This document shows positions 16,152-25,773 of a stretch of DNA of 44,505 bases, piece by piece (positions within the stretch are counted from its first letter, which is position 1; every line of letters starts with the position of its first letter). Both the position numbers and the translations under genes were made by a program. This stretch comes from Rhodanobacter sp. C06 (GTDB lineage: Bacteria > Pseudomonadota > Gammaproteobacteria > Xanthomonadales > Rhodanobacteraceae): assembly GCF_002001105.1 (NCBI RefSeq), contig NZ_MUNP01000024.1, positions 1 to 44,505 on the forward strand, in the 5' to 3' direction. Under the pieces are notes generated by a model. That model worked only from the letters and a program-made list of their open reading frames with translations, did no database searches and was not told the DNA's origin.

Positions 16152-18518
16152 TCACTGCACCAGTGTCACCGCAAGTGTGCGTTCGTCGCTGCGGCCGTGG
16201 TCGTCCACTACGCGCACACGATAGCTGCCGGCGTTGCGCGGCTGCCAGAACAGGCTGTTGCCGGGCGTGCCCTGCCCCACGTAGGCGTCGTCGACGAACC
16301 AGTACAGCGCATGCGCGTCGGCATCGGCGGTGGCACTGAAGGCGATCGGCGTGGGCTGATCCTGATGCAAGCGCATCGCATAGGTGCTGGCGCGCAGCGG
16401 CGAAGTGATCTGCGGCGAATCGCCATCGGGTCGACCGGCGTCGCGGCAAGCCGGATTCTGCGGCGGCTTGCGGCGCGGGATGCCGGCCTGCGCGAACACA
16501 TGGGCGAGGTCGGAGGGCCAGAACTCGAATACCTCCACGTGCGTGCGCTTGTCCGCATACGGCGGACAAGCCGGCAAGCCGCTGGCGTCGTCCATCACCA
16601 GCGGGCGATAGATGTTGCCCACGCGGATCGGCGACTTGCCGGGGATGAACCAGGTCCAGCCACGCTGCGGGCACCATTGGCTGGGCAGATCGCCGCTGGC
16701 GAGGCAGATCTCGACGCGCTTCAGGTTCGCCGGCATGTGGCGGATCGGCTCGTGCATGCGCGGGCGTTCGGCGCGCAGCGCATCGACGATCTGGAAGAAC
16801 AAGGGCGCGGCCGCCTCCACGCCCACGAAGGCGGGATTCGCCGTGCCGTCGAAATTGCCCACCCACACCACCAGCACGTAGGGACCGAAACTGCCGGCGG
16901 TCCAGGCATCGTGGAACGCCCACGAGGTTCCGGTCTTCCACGCCACCGGCAGCTGCGTGCGCTCGCTGCCGAAGGCGGCATCGGGGCGCGGGTTTTGCCG
17001 CAGCATGTCCATCACCATGAAGCTGGCCGCGTCGCTGAGCAGACGCGTACCGGCGACTTGCGGATCGTCCGCGCGCAGGCGCAAGGGCTGCAGCATGCCG
17101 CGGTTCGCCAGCATGGCGTAGAGGTCGCCCAACTCCTGCATGGTGACTTCGCCGCCGCCCAGCACCAGGGCCAGGCCGTAATGCTGCTCGCTGGCCATGC
17201 GGCCCACGCCCGCCTCGCGCAGGAAGTCATACAGGCTGGGCTGGTGCAGTTGCGAAGCCACCCACACGGCGGGGATGTTGCGGCTGCGGATCAAGGCCTG
17301 GGTGGCGGTGATCGGCCCGAGGAAATGTCCGTCGAAATTCTCCGGCGTGTATGGGCCGAACGAGCTGGGCACGTCGCGCAGCACGGTCTGCGGATGCAGC
17401 ACGCCCTGGTCGAAACCCAACGCGTAGATGAAGGGTTTGAGCGTGGAGCCGGGCGAGCGTTTCGCGTCGGTGCCATTGACTTGGCCCTCGATGCCGGCAT
17501 CGAAGTAATTGGCCGAACCCACCATCGCCTTGATGCCCATGTCGCGGGTGTCGATGAGCAACGCCGCTGCGTTCTTGATACCGCGCGGCGCGTTGCGCCG
17601 CACGTAGTTCGCCACCTGCCGTTCCAGCGCGTGCTGCAGGCCGAGGTCGATCGTGGTGGTTACGATGGGCGACAGCACATCGCCGCTCGTGCGCTGCGCG
17701 GCCAGCAGCTGATCGACCGCATGCGGCGCCTCGAACGGCAGCGTGGCCAGCGGGCGCAGCATCAATGGCAGCGCGAACAGCGGCTTCAGTGAGGCATCGC
17801 GTGGATGCTTGCGCAGCCACTGCGAATACAGGCGATTGCGCGCCTGCGCCAGGGCGGGATTGATGAGCACGCCGTTCGATTGCAACGGCCGCGAAGGCTC
17901 CTGCGGAATCACCGCCAGCGTGAGCGCCTCCGGCAAGGTGAGTGCGCCGGACGGCTTGCCGAAATACGCGAGGCTGGCCGCGCCCACGCCCTGCACGTTG
18001 CCGCCGTAGGGCGCGTCGTTGAGATAGGTCTCCAGGATGTCGTGCTTCGAGTAGAACAACTCCAGCTGCAACGCGCGCGCGACCTGGCGCAGCTTGCCCA
18101 GCGGCGTGCGCGTATCCAGCTGCCACAGCAGGCGCGCCAGCTGCATGGTGATGGTGGAACCGCCCTGCGGATGGCGATGCCGCACATAGGTAACCCAGGC
18201 GCCGCGCGCGAGGCCCCAGGGGTTGAAGCCGGGGTGCCAGCGGAACCAGCGATCCTCGTGCAGCAGCACGCCCTCGACGAGCTGGGGCGAGATGGCACTC
18301 AGCGGCACCCACAGGCGGTATTGCTGGTCGCTGGCCAGGGTCAGCCGCAGCAGATGGCCGCTGTCGTCGTAGAACGCGGTGGAGCTGGGCAGGCGTTCGC
18401 GCAGGGGTTCGTGCGGCCACAGGCGGCAGCCCACCAGCAAGGCGGCGAGCAGCGCGAGGGCGGCCAGCCAGTTTTGCCAGCGGACGAGGTGCTCCTTCAG
18501 AAAGCTCGCGACGGACAC
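16152..18518 (-). CDS. pbpC: Penicillin-binding protein 1C
   Basis: This 788-aa bifunctional class A PBP is anchored in the inner membrane by one N-terminal helix (about residues 12-28). The transglycosylase domain shows LHEDRWFRWHPGFNPWG and QGGSTITMQLARLL. The transpeptidase domain has STLK (catalytic Ser358), SRN and KTGTS. The C-terminal PBP_C (BiPBP) domain ends the protein. The length is typical of E. coli PBP1C (770 aa). GTG at 18518 is preferred, with GAGGGGC before it; the open frame extends to 18728 into the upstream macroglobulin gene and its REP spacer. Location next to an alpha-2-macroglobulin gene is conserved in proteobacteria. There PBP1C is proposed to mend peptidoglycan when the macroglobulin traps invading proteases. 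Confidence 0.95.
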   Translation of the reverse strand: MSVASFLKEHLVRWQNWLAALALLAALLVGCRLWPHEPLRERLPSSTAFYDDSGHLLRLTLASDQQYRLWVPLSAISPQLVEGVLLHEDRWFRWHPGFNPWGLARGAWVTYVRHRHPQGGSTITMQLARLLWQLDTRTPLGKLRQVARALQLELFYSKHDILETYLNDAPYGGNVQGVGAASLAYFGKPSGALTLPEALTLAVIPQEPSRPLQSNGVLINPALAQARNRLYSQWLRKHPRDASLKPLFALPLMLRPLATLPFEAPHAVDQLLAAQRTSGDVLSPIVTTTIDLGLQHALERQVANYVRRNAPRGIKNAAALLIDTRDMGIKAMVGSANYFDAGIEGQVNGTDAKRSPGSTLKPFIYALGFDQGVLHPQTVLRDVPSSFGPYTPENFDGHFLGPITATQALIRSRNIPAVWVASQLHQPSLYDFLREAGVGRMASEQHYGLALVLGGGEVTMQELGDLYAMLANRGMLQPLRLRADDPQVAGTRLLSDAASFMVMDMLRQNPRPDAAFGSERTQLPVAWKTGTSWAFHDAWTAGSFGPYVLVVWVGNFDGTANPAFVGVEAAAPLFFQIVDALRAERPRMHEPIRHMPANLKRVEICLASGDLPSQWCPQRGWTWFIPGKSPIRVGNIYRPLVMDDASGLPACPPYADKRTHVEVFEFWPSDLAHVFAQAGIPRRKPPQNPACRDAGRPDGDSPQITSPLRASTYAMRLHQDQPTPIAFSATADADAHALYWFVDDAYVGQGTPGNSLFWQPRNAGSYRVRVVDDHGRSDERTLAVTLVQ

Positions 18519-18546
18519 ACGCCCCTCACCCCGGCACGCACAACCC

Positions 18547-18605
18547 GTAGGTCGGGCTTCAGCCCGACATGCAGGGGACACTTGTCGGGATGAATCCCGA
18601 CCCAC
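18547..18605. repeat. Convergent REP pair (BIME-like)
   Basis: The two units are GTAGGTCGGGCTTCAGCCC... at 18547-18569 and TGTCGGGATGAATCCCGAC... at 18583-18605. Each has its own short stem (GTCGGGCT/AGCCCGAC, 8 bp; GTCGGGA/TCCCGAC, 7 bp). The second unit is essentially an inverted, slightly diverged copy of the first, so they form a head-to-head pair separated by 13 bp. Such elements are dispersed in xanthomonad and pseudomonad genomes and mobilised by REP-associated transposases. It sits between the macroglobulin stop and pbpC start and may lower downstream expression. Confidence 0.8.
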
Positions 18606-18648
18606 GTCGTCGCTTGCCGTTCTCGGCAGCTGGGCGATGCGGCTCTGG

Positions 18649-21600
18649 TCATGGCTTCTGCACCACGGTGAGCACCGCGCCGCCGGGGGCCTGCGCCTGG
18701 ATCGCGCGGTCGTACATGGACTCCGCATAGGCCGGGGGCACCTGGAACTTGCCGGCGTTGGTGGCCTTGATGCGGTAGACGAACTCGCGCACGTCCGGCG
18801 TGGCGGTGCCGTAGATCACCACGCGATCCTCGCGGATGTCCGCGTAGTCGGGCGTCCAGGTGGAACTGGCCAGGCCAATCGGCGAGCGCCACGAGGAGGC
18901 TGCCGCTTGGCTGCCATCGGACGCGCCGCTGTCCTCGCCCGCCGGCGCGGCGGCCGGCGGCGTCTGCAGCACCGGATCGAAACCGCCCGGCAGCAGATCC
19001 ACGATCGCCACATTGCCCACGCCCGCATCACCGGTGGCGCGGATCTTCAGGTGCACGTCGATCTCCTCGCCCACCGTGACCTGGTCCAGCGGCTTGCCCT
19101 TGGTGTCGGTGTAATCGCGCACGATCTCGATGCCGTGCCTGATCGCCTCCTTCGACGTGCCGCGGTCGTAGCCGCCCTGGGTGGCGATGCGCCAGGCCGG
19201 CAAGTCGCCGTGATTGGTGAAGCGCAGGGCCTGCGCCGCACTGCTCCACGTGCCGCCCTGCAGCATGCCGCCCTGGGGCTGGGCGATGGACTTCACGCTG
19301 CCGCTGGCGAGCACCTCGTCGATGCCGAGCTTGTCGAGGTTGGCGGCGGTCTGCTTCGCATAACTGTCCAGCGCCAGTACCGTCATCGCCGAGGACAAGG
19401 TGTTGTAGTCGCCGTGCGCCAGGGGCCACGCGAGGTTCTCGAACACGCGCGGCGGCAGCGCCTTCGCTTCCAGCGGGAAGTGTTCGGCGACGAGGTACAG
19501 CACGCTGGCGTCGCGGGTCAGCGGGTCGTAGTAGTAGCCGTAGCTGAAGTCCTCGGCGGCCTTGGCGCGCGTCAACGCCTTCAACGGACCGGCCATCAGC
19601 CGGTTCGCCTCGGCATCCTGCTTCAGCAGCTTGTACGAAGCGCCCAGCCAGGCGGCGGCAAGATCGTTCTTCCATTCCTTCGGATACAGCTCGTCGAGGC
19701 GCTTCTGCACCGCGGCAAGATCGTTGGTGGTGACGTTGCCCTGCCGGGTCAGCAGGTACACCGCGTAGGCGCGCTGGCGCAGTTCGTCCAGCGTGTCCAT
19801 GCCGTCGTTCGCCGCCAACTGCTTCAAGTACTGGTTGCCGGCATCGAGCATGTCCCGCGGCACGGCCACGCCGCGTTCGCGCGCCTCGATCAGGAAGTTC
19901 ATCGCATAGTCGGAGACGAAAGGTTCCGCATCGGGCGTGGCCGACCACAGGCCGAAGCCGCCCGCGCCGTTCTGCCGCGCGTGCAGCACGTCGAGGAACT
20001 TCGCCAGCGCCGCATCGTTGCTTATCGTCTTGTCGCCCAAGGCGGGCTGCAGCGCGTGCGCGAACACCGACACCACCGGCCACTTCGACACCACCAGCCG
20101 TGGCATCGCCGAGCTGATGATCTGCTCGCTGCAGTAGTGCTGGTAGTTCACCAGATAGCTGGTGATGCCTTGCGCCAGCACCACCGGCAGCGAGGAGATC
20201 GCCGCATCGCGAGAGGCATAGGCGTCGTACAGCGGGCGCAGCGGTTTCAGCTCGGCCTGGCTGTTCGATTCCACCCGGCCCACGTCGACCTGGGTGCGAT
20301 AAGCCGCAGCTGGGCGCACCGACACGTCGATGCCCTGCTTCGCCGACTTGCCACCGTAGCCGGCGGCAAAAGCCAGATGACCGGAGCCCAGTTGGTCCGT
20401 CGCCTTGACGCGGAAGCGCACGACGCCCTCGCGCATCGAGGCCAGGCTGACGTCCTGCGTGGCCGGGCCCAGCACTTGCAACTGCGGCCCGGTCTGCAGC
20501 GTCACCGCCACCGGCACGGCCTTGCTGCCGATGTCGGTGAGGTTGTTCGCCACGCCCACGCTGACCTCGGCCTCGTCGCCGGGCGCCAGCGTGGTGGGCA
20601 CGTTCGGCGAAAGCACAAAGTCGCCGCGCACCGTGGTGGCGCCCTCGAACGTGCCGATGCGCTGTGGTGATACCGCCACCGCCATCACGCGCAGCCGGCC
20701 GTTGAAATAGTCCGGCACGGTGTAGCTCAGATCCTTCTCGCCATCGACGTCGACGATGCCCGACCAGTACGCCACCGGCTTGTCGCGCTTGCGCTTGAAC
20801 GGGTTCAGCTGCCGGCCGATCGCGGCATCGGCGTCGCCACCTGGCGCGGCCGCCAGCGACATCAGCTTCTCGAAGTCGGGCAGGATCAGGTCGAGGATCT
20901 GCGCGGTGCGCACTTCCAGCATCTTCTTCCGGAAGAAGAACTGCAGCGGATCGCCCAGCTTGTAGCGCGCCACCTGCAGGATGCCTTCGTCCACCGCGAA
21001 CACCACGGCCTTGGTCGGTTGCGCGGCGTGCAGCTTGAAGGTCACCGTGTCTCCGGGCTTCACCAGCGCGGGCGTATCCACCGTGAGCGCGTTGCGCCGC
21101 ACGTCGAGGTTCACCGAGAACGGCACCACGCCGTAGCTGAGCGGGCTCATGAAGATCTCGTCCGAAGACGGATCGCGCACGAACTGCACGTTGACGTAGC
21201 CGTTGCCCTCGAAGCCCTTGGGCACGGTGATGCTCTGCACCGAACTGGTGGTGTCGGCGTGGAACCAGGCGTGCGCGTAGACCTTGTCGCGCTCGATGGT
21301 GATGAGGCCGCTGCCGGTGTAGGGCGCACGAATCGCCACGTGGATGGTGTCCCCGGGCTGGTAGTCGCTCTTGTCAAGGCTCAGCTGCAGCTCGGCGTTG
21401 CGCTCCAGCGAGCGCGACAGGTTCGCGTTGCCGGCCACCGAGTAGGTCACCCGGTTGACCTCCTTGCGGTCACTGCCGCGCAGGATCACCAGCGCGTAAT
21501 CACCGGGTTTGTCGGTGGCGAGCGTGTAATCCTGGCCGCCGGCGGGGATCGCCAGCGCCTTCTCGTCGACCGGGATCTCCTTGAGCTTGGACTCGTACTT

Positions 21601-24600
21601 GTAGACACCCGAGCCTTGTTTGGTGAGCACCGAGACGTAGCGGCGCTCGACCAACTGCGCCTTGAGGCCATCCAGCGCGATGGATTTCGCATCCGGGGCT
21701 ATCGCCACCAGATGCACCTTGCGCACCGCGTTGCGGCTCACGTAGCCGAGGTCATCCTCGCTCTTGTAGCCCACCAGCCAGTCGTTGGCGGAAACGAGGG
21801 TCTGCGTGGCGGCGGCCACGCTGCGGCCGCCGTCGGCCTCATGCACCTTGGCGAGGAAATAGAGCTGGTAGGTGGCGTCGGCGTACTTCTTGAGGTCGAG
21901 GTCGAACTCGGCGTGGCCCTGGTCGTCGGTCCTGCCGTCGGCAAGGTTCTCCTCGTAGCCCTCCTTCGCGCGGCGGATGTCGTAGAAGTGGTAATCGGGC
22001 CAGCTGTGGAAGGCCGGCCACGCCGGGCGCAGGGTGAGCGAGGCTTCGACAACGCGATTGGCTGCCGGCGTGCCGAACAGGTTCTGCGCGTCGACCAGGC
22101 CCTTGAGTTGGTCGGGCTTCACCCAACCCTCGGCGACGGCCTGCGAGAACTTGGCGGCCACCTTCAGGCGGTCGGGCAGGAACTCCTTTACCTGCACCGT
22201 GGTGCTGCCGATCTGGGTGTCGGCCTTGCCGCCGCGCATGATGTAGAGATTCACCGCCCAGGTGCCGGTGGGCGCGGTTTCGGCGGGCGTGTAGGAAAGC
22301 TCGCCGAAGCCGGTGGCGTCCATCGCCAGCGGCACCTGCTTCACCGTGGTGCCGCGCGGGTCGACGATGTCGGCCTCCAGCGGAATGCCGGCCACGTTGC
22401 GCGCCCAGTCGGCGGCGCGCACGATCAGACCGATGTGAAAGGTGTCGCCGGGGCGGTAGATGCCGCGGTCGGAGAACAGGTAGCCGCTGAGCTGGCCCGC
22501 GTTCGCCGCGTTCGCCTCGCCGCCGATGTCGAAGCGCGAGAAATCGAGCTGGCGGTCGTAGCTGCCGATGGGCAGGAAGGAGAGATCCTCGCCCTTGGAG
22601 ACCACGTACATCGCGGGCTTCTTCTCGCGCTCCAGTCCCTTGAGGCTGGGAAAATGCACCACGCCATCGGCGCCGGTAGCTTGCGTGTACAGCGTCTGGC
22701 CGTTCACCGCGAGCACGGAGACACTGGCGCCCGCCACCGGCTGGCCGCTGGCAATGGATTGCACGAACACGTCCTGGCTGCCGTCCAACGCGCGTTTCAC
22801 CAGCATGCCCAGGTCGGTGACCACGATCAGGCGGTTGTCGCCAGGGGCGTCGCTGCCGTCGCCCTCACCGTTGCCGCTGTTGTCGTCGCCACTGTCGTTG
22901 CTGCCGTCGGCAGCGTCGCCGCTGGCCAGCGTCGCCGAACTCGCCGCGGCTGGCATGCCTGCCGACTGCCCCGGCGCGGGAGCCAGCCCCTGCCGCGCCA
23001 GTGCGCGAGCCTTCGCGGCGGCGGCGGCCTTCCGCGCTGCTGCTGCCGGGTCGTAGCCCGACAGGTGCAACCAGAACACACCACGCTTGCCGGGTTTCAG
23101 GTACTGGCCGAGATCCACGCCCTCGTAATGCGCCTGGCCCGGCGCACCCTTTGGAAAGCCACGCTTGATCTCGTAGCGCTCGACGATATGGCTCTCGTCG
23201 AAGTCGTACGGCAATTGCGGGTGGCTGTAGTCGCCCTGGTTGAGGCTCACCAGGTGCTGCAACTGGTCCGGCAGCACGCGGCCGATTTCCACCTGCATGC
23301 CCGGCAGGTTACGCGACACCACCGAGACGCGCTTGCTGCCACCCAGCGACAGCAGCGAACCGCTACCCACGAAGCGCAGCAGCTTCGGGTAGTCGGGCAC
23401 GGTGAACACTTGCGCCACCGGTTTGCCCAGCACGTAGCCGCCGAAGGATTTGATGCCCTTGCCGATACGCACGTAGACGCGATGCCCCGGCACGGCGTGG
23501 TACTTGAAGCTCTGCAGCGCCTGGTAGTCGTTCTCGGTAGGCACCAGGACGAGCTGGAGCGGCTGCGCCTTGCGCAGCACATTTTCGCCCACCTCGGACA
23601 CGCCCCAGTCGTAGGGCGTGCCATCGTCGGCTGGCTGCTCCCCCGGCTTCTGCGCAGGCAGCACCCAGGCGCGGATCGCATCGGCCACGTCGCTGCCGCG
23701 CACCGCGCCGCCGAAGTTCGCCACCAGCACCTGCTCGGGTTCGTACTTGTCGTTGTCGACCAGGGTGGGCGAAAGATCATCCACGGTGAGGCTGTACAGG
23801 CCGGGGATGCGCACGCTGGCCTTCAGCGCATCCTTGCTGCCCTCGCCGCCGCGCGAACTGCGCACACCGCTGTCGACGTCCACCGCCACTGCGCCGTCGT
23901 CGTGCGGCAGCGCCAATGGCTGCGAGTGGATCCACGCATGCAGGCGGGTCGCGTCGTAGGTCACCGTGTACTTCAGCACCGGGCCACGCTTGCCGTCCTT
24001 GTCGACCAATGCCAGCGCGATGCGCCGCTCGAACTGCGCGGCATCGATTGGGTAGTCGAAATCCACCGGCACGATCACCTGCTTGGCGGTGGCGTCCTGC
24101 GGGTCCTGGTAGAACTCGCCCTTGCCCAGCGCGGCGGTGAACGGCGCAGTATCGAACTCGAATGCGTCGTCGGCCATCAGTACCTGCGGTGCGAAAGCCT
24201 TGCGCACGTCGAAGCGCACCTTGTAGTGCTGGCCCACCGGCCAGTCTGCGGCGGGCGTGAAGCGCAGGGTGTGGTCATCCACCCAGATCCACTGACCCTT
24301 GGTAGCCGGGCGCATGTCGATGCCGGTTGTTACCGGCTTGCCCACCAACTCGATAGGCGCGGCCGAGCCGGAGAACTGCAGCTCCAGCGGGTGCACCACG
24401 ATGGGCGGCTTGCTGTAGTCGGTGACGGCGGGCGCCACCACCTTCCAGCTGATGCGCTGCGGTTCGGGCGGGCGCGGGCGGTTCTTGTACCACTGCCAGC
24501 CGAACCAGCCCCCAGCCACCAGCAGCAAGGCGGCGAACAGGATACCGGCCGAACGCAGCGGGCGTCGTTGCACCGCGTGCATCCAGCCGGGAGCCGACCA

Positions 24601-24702
24601 GCTCACGTCGCCAAGCAGCGGCCGCAACAGCAGGCCAAGCACGAGTCCAATGGCGCGCAGCAGACGCACCGGCAGCAGGAACAGGAACCGCAGCAAATCC
24701 AT
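18649..24702 (-). CDS. Alpha-2-macroglobulin family protein (YfhM-like), 2017 aa
   Basis: This is a large periplasm-facing bacterial alpha-2-macroglobulin, thought to trap foreign proteases that breach the outer membrane. Residues 1-75 contain two hydrophobic stretches (1-30 and about 52-70), suggesting a membrane anchor rather than the lipobox of E. coli YfhM. Macroglobulin domains follow; SDRGIYRPGDTFHIG marks the MG3-MG4 region. The thioester tetrapeptide CSEQ is at Cys1524-Gln1527 (in NYQHYCSEQIISS); the usual preceding Gly is Tyr. The alpha-helical C-terminal repeats with GLWSATPDAEPFVSDYA are present. A low-complexity Ala/Lys then Asp/Gly/Ser/Asn-rich linker occupies about residues 550-625. 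GAGGGAA before the ATG supports the start. pbpC follows after 130 bp. Confidence 0.93.
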   Translation of the reverse strand: MDLLRFLFLLPVRLLRAIGLVLGLLLRPLLGDVSWSAPGWMHAVQRRPLRSAGILFAALLLVAGGWFGWQWYKNRPRPPEPQRISWKVVAPAVTDYSKPPIVVHPLELQFSGSAAPIELVGKPVTTGIDMRPATKGQWIWVDDHTLRFTPAADWPVGQHYKVRFDVRKAFAPQVLMADDAFEFDTAPFTAALGKGEFYQDPQDATAKQVIVPVDFDYPIDAAQFERRIALALVDKDGKRGPVLKYTVTYDATRLHAWIHSQPLALPHDDGAVAVDVDSGVRSSRGGEGSKDALKASVRIPGLYSLTVDDLSPTLVDNDKYEPEQVLVANFGGAVRGSDVADAIRAWVLPAQKPGEQPADDGTPYDWGVSEVGENVLRKAQPLQLVLVPTENDYQALQSFKYHAVPGHRVYVRIGKGIKSFGGYVLGKPVAQVFTVPDYPKLLRFVGSGSLLSLGGSKRVSVVSRNLPGMQVEIGRVLPDQLQHLVSLNQGDYSHPQLPYDFDESHIVERYEIKRGFPKGAPGQAHYEGVDLGQYLKPGKRGVFWLHLSGYDPAAAARKAAAAAKARALARQGLAPAPGQSAGMPAAASSATLASGDAADGSNDSGDDNSGNGEGDGSDAPGDNRLIVVTDLGMLVKRALDGSQDVFVQSIASGQPVAGASVSVLAVNGQTLYTQATGADGVVHFPSLKGLEREKKPAMYVVSKGEDLSFLPIGSYDRQLDFSRFDIGGEANAANAGQLSGYLFSDRGIYRPGDTFHIGLIVRAADWARNVAGIPLEADIVDPRGTTVKQVPLAMDATGFGELSYTPAETAPTGTWAVNLYIMRGGKADTQIGSTTVQVKEFLPDRLKVAAKFSQAVAEGWVKPDQLKGLVDAQNLFGTPAANRVVEASLTLRPAWPAFHSWPDYHFYDIRRAKEGYEENLADGRTDDQGHAEFDLDLKKYADATYQLYFLAKVHEADGGRSVAAATQTLVSANDWLVGYKSEDDLGYVSRNAVRKVHLVAIAPDAKSIALDGLKAQLVERRYVSVLTKQGSGVYKYESKLKEIPVDEKALAIPAGGQDYTLATDKPGDYALVILRGSDRKEVNRVTYSVAGNANLSRSLERNAELQLSLDKSDYQPGDTIHVAIRAPYTGSGLITIERDKVYAHAWFHADTTSSVQSITVPKGFEGNGYVNVQFVRDPSSDEIFMSPLSYGVVPFSVNLDVRRNALTVDTPALVKPGDTVTFKLHAAQPTKAVVFAVDEGILQVARYKLGDPLQFFFRKKMLEVRTAQILDLILPDFEKLMSLAAAPGGDADAAIGRQLNPFKRKRDKPVAYWSGIVDVDGEKDLSYTVPDYFNGRLRVMAVAVSPQRIGTFEGATTVRGDFVLSPNVPTTLAPGDEAEVSVGVANNLTDIGSKAVPVAVTLQTGPQLQVLGPATQDVSLASMREGVVRFRVKATDQLGSGHLAFAAGYGGKSAKQGIDVSVRPAAAYRTQVDVGRVESNSQAELKPLRPLYDAYASRDAAISSLPVVLAQGITSYLVNYQHYCSEQIISSAMPRLVVSKWPVVSVFAHALQPALGDKTISNDAALAKFLDVLHARQNGAGGFGLWSATPDAEPFVSDYAMNFLIEARERGVAVPRDMLDAGNQYLKQLAANDGMDTLDELRQRAYAVYLLTRQGNVTTNDLAAVQKRLDELYPKEWKNDLAAAWLGASYKLLKQDAEANRLMAGPLKALTRAKAAEDFSYGYYYDPLTRDASVLYLVAEHFPLEAKALPPRVFENLAWPLAHGDYNTLSSAMTVLALDSYAKQTAANLDKLGIDEVLASGSVKSIAQPQGGMLQGGTWSSAAQALRFTNHGDLPAWRIATQGGYDRGTSKEAIRHGIEIVRDYTDTKGKPLDQVTVGEEIDVHLKIRATGDAGVGNVAIVDLLPGGFDPVLQTPPAAAPAGEDSGASDGSQAAASSWRSPIGLASSTWTPDYADIREDRVVIYGTATPDVREFVYRIKATNAGKFQVPPAYAESMYDRAIQAQAPGGAVLTVVQKP

Positions 24703-24774
24703 GGTGCTTCCCTCGCTTCATCCATTGCACGGCTTCGGCGCCATGCCGAAACCGGGAGCATGCAGGTGCAACAA

Positions 24775-24797
24775 GGCCCCGCACGACATGCGAGGCC
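24775..24797 (-). terminator. Possible terminator after galU
   Basis: On the minus strand GGCCTCGCA-TGTCG-TGCGGGGCC forms a 9-bp stem with one mismatch, followed by TTGTTG. It lies about 100 bp downstream of the galU stop and before the macroglobulin start. The weak T tract makes this tentative. Confidence 0.4.
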
Positions 24798-24897
24798 TGA
24801 TTCTTCGAGTTTCCCCTTGCGTATCCTGCGCCGCGAACATGGCGGGATACGGTCGCGATTCTGGCACGGCGATGCCGTGTCAGTCAGCGGCGCGACA

Positions 24898-25773
24898 TCA
24901 CAATGTGGCGGCGATCTCGCGCACCACCGGCGCCAGCGCCGGGTCCTGCAGCGCCATGTGCATGGTGGCGCGTACCAGGCCGGCCTTGTTGCCGCAGTCG
25001 AAGCGGGTGCCTTCGAAGCGGTACGCCAGCACCTTGCCCTGCTCTTTCAGCAACGCCTCGATCGCGTCGGTGAGCTGGATCTCGCCGCCGGCGCCCGGCG
25101 TGGTGCGCTCCAGCAACTCGAAGATGCGGCCGGGCAGCACGTAGCGACCCACCACCGCGAGGTTGGACGGCGCGTCGGCGGGCTTGGGCTTTTCCACCAT
25201 GTGGCGGATGCGCGCGCTGCGTCCGTCCACCGGCACGGCGTCGACGATGCCGTACTTGTCGGTCTGTTCGTGCGGCACTTCCTCCACCGCGATCACGCCG
25301 GCGCCTTCCTTGTCGCCCACCTCGGCCATCTGCCGCAACGCGCCTTTGCCGGCGCCATTCCAGATCAAGTCGTCGGGCAGCATCACGCCGAACGGCTCGT
25401 CGCCCACCACGGGCTTCGCGCACAGCACTGCGTGGCCCAGGCCCAGCGCCTCGGGCTGGGTGACGAAGATCGCGCGCACGTGCTTCGGCAGCGTGCCCTG
25501 CACCAGCGCGAGCAGCGCGCCCTTGCCCTTCTCGTGCAGCTTGGCTTCCAGCTCGTAGGCCTTGTCGAAGTAGTCGGCGATGGCGTGCTTGTAGCGGTTG
25601 GTGACGAAGATCAGCGTGTCGGCGCCGGCGTCGACGGCTTCATCCACCGCGTACTGGATCAGCGGCTTGTCCAGCACCGGCAGCATTTCCTTGGCCACCA
25701 CCTTGGTGGCGGGCAGGAAACGCGTGCCCAGCCCGGCCACGGGGAACACCACCTTGCGCAACGGCTTGCTCAC
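24898..25773 (-). CDS. galU: UTP-glucose-1-phosphate uridylyltransferase
   Basis: This 291-aa enzyme makes UDP-glucose from UTP and glucose-1-phosphate, for LPS, exopolysaccharide and trehalose pathways. The nucleotidyltransferase signature is VFPVAGLGTRFLPATKVVAKEMLP (about residues 9-32). It continues with KPLIQYAVDEA, the conserved LGLGHAVLCAKP (about 106-117), DDLIW and the substrate block VEKPKP. The length is normal for bacterial GalU. The start is GTG at 25773, directly abutting the TGA of the upstream wbpM-like gene, with CAGGAGAGA placed inside that gene's last codons; the two are thus translationally linked. Confidence 0.96.
   Translation of the reverse strand: MSKPLRKVVFPVAGLGTRFLPATKVVAKEMLPVLDKPLIQYAVDEAVDAGADTLIFVTNRYKHAIADYFDKAYELEAKLHEKGKGALLALVQGTLPKHVRAIFVTQPEALGLGHAVLCAKPVVGDEPFGVMLPDDLIWNGAGKGALRQMAEVGDKEGAGVIAVEEVPHEQTDKYGIVDAVPVDGRSARIRHMVEKPKPADAPSNLAVVGRYVLPGRIFELLERTTPGAGGEIQLTDAIEALLKEQGKVLAYRFEGTRFDCGNKAGLVRATMHMALQDPALAPVVREIAATL

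Noticed and set aside
15558-18593. Long + strand frames across the FAD oxidase and pbpC
   Set aside because: Biased composition, no motifs and no ribosome-binding sites; pbpC has all its catalytic motifs on the other strand.
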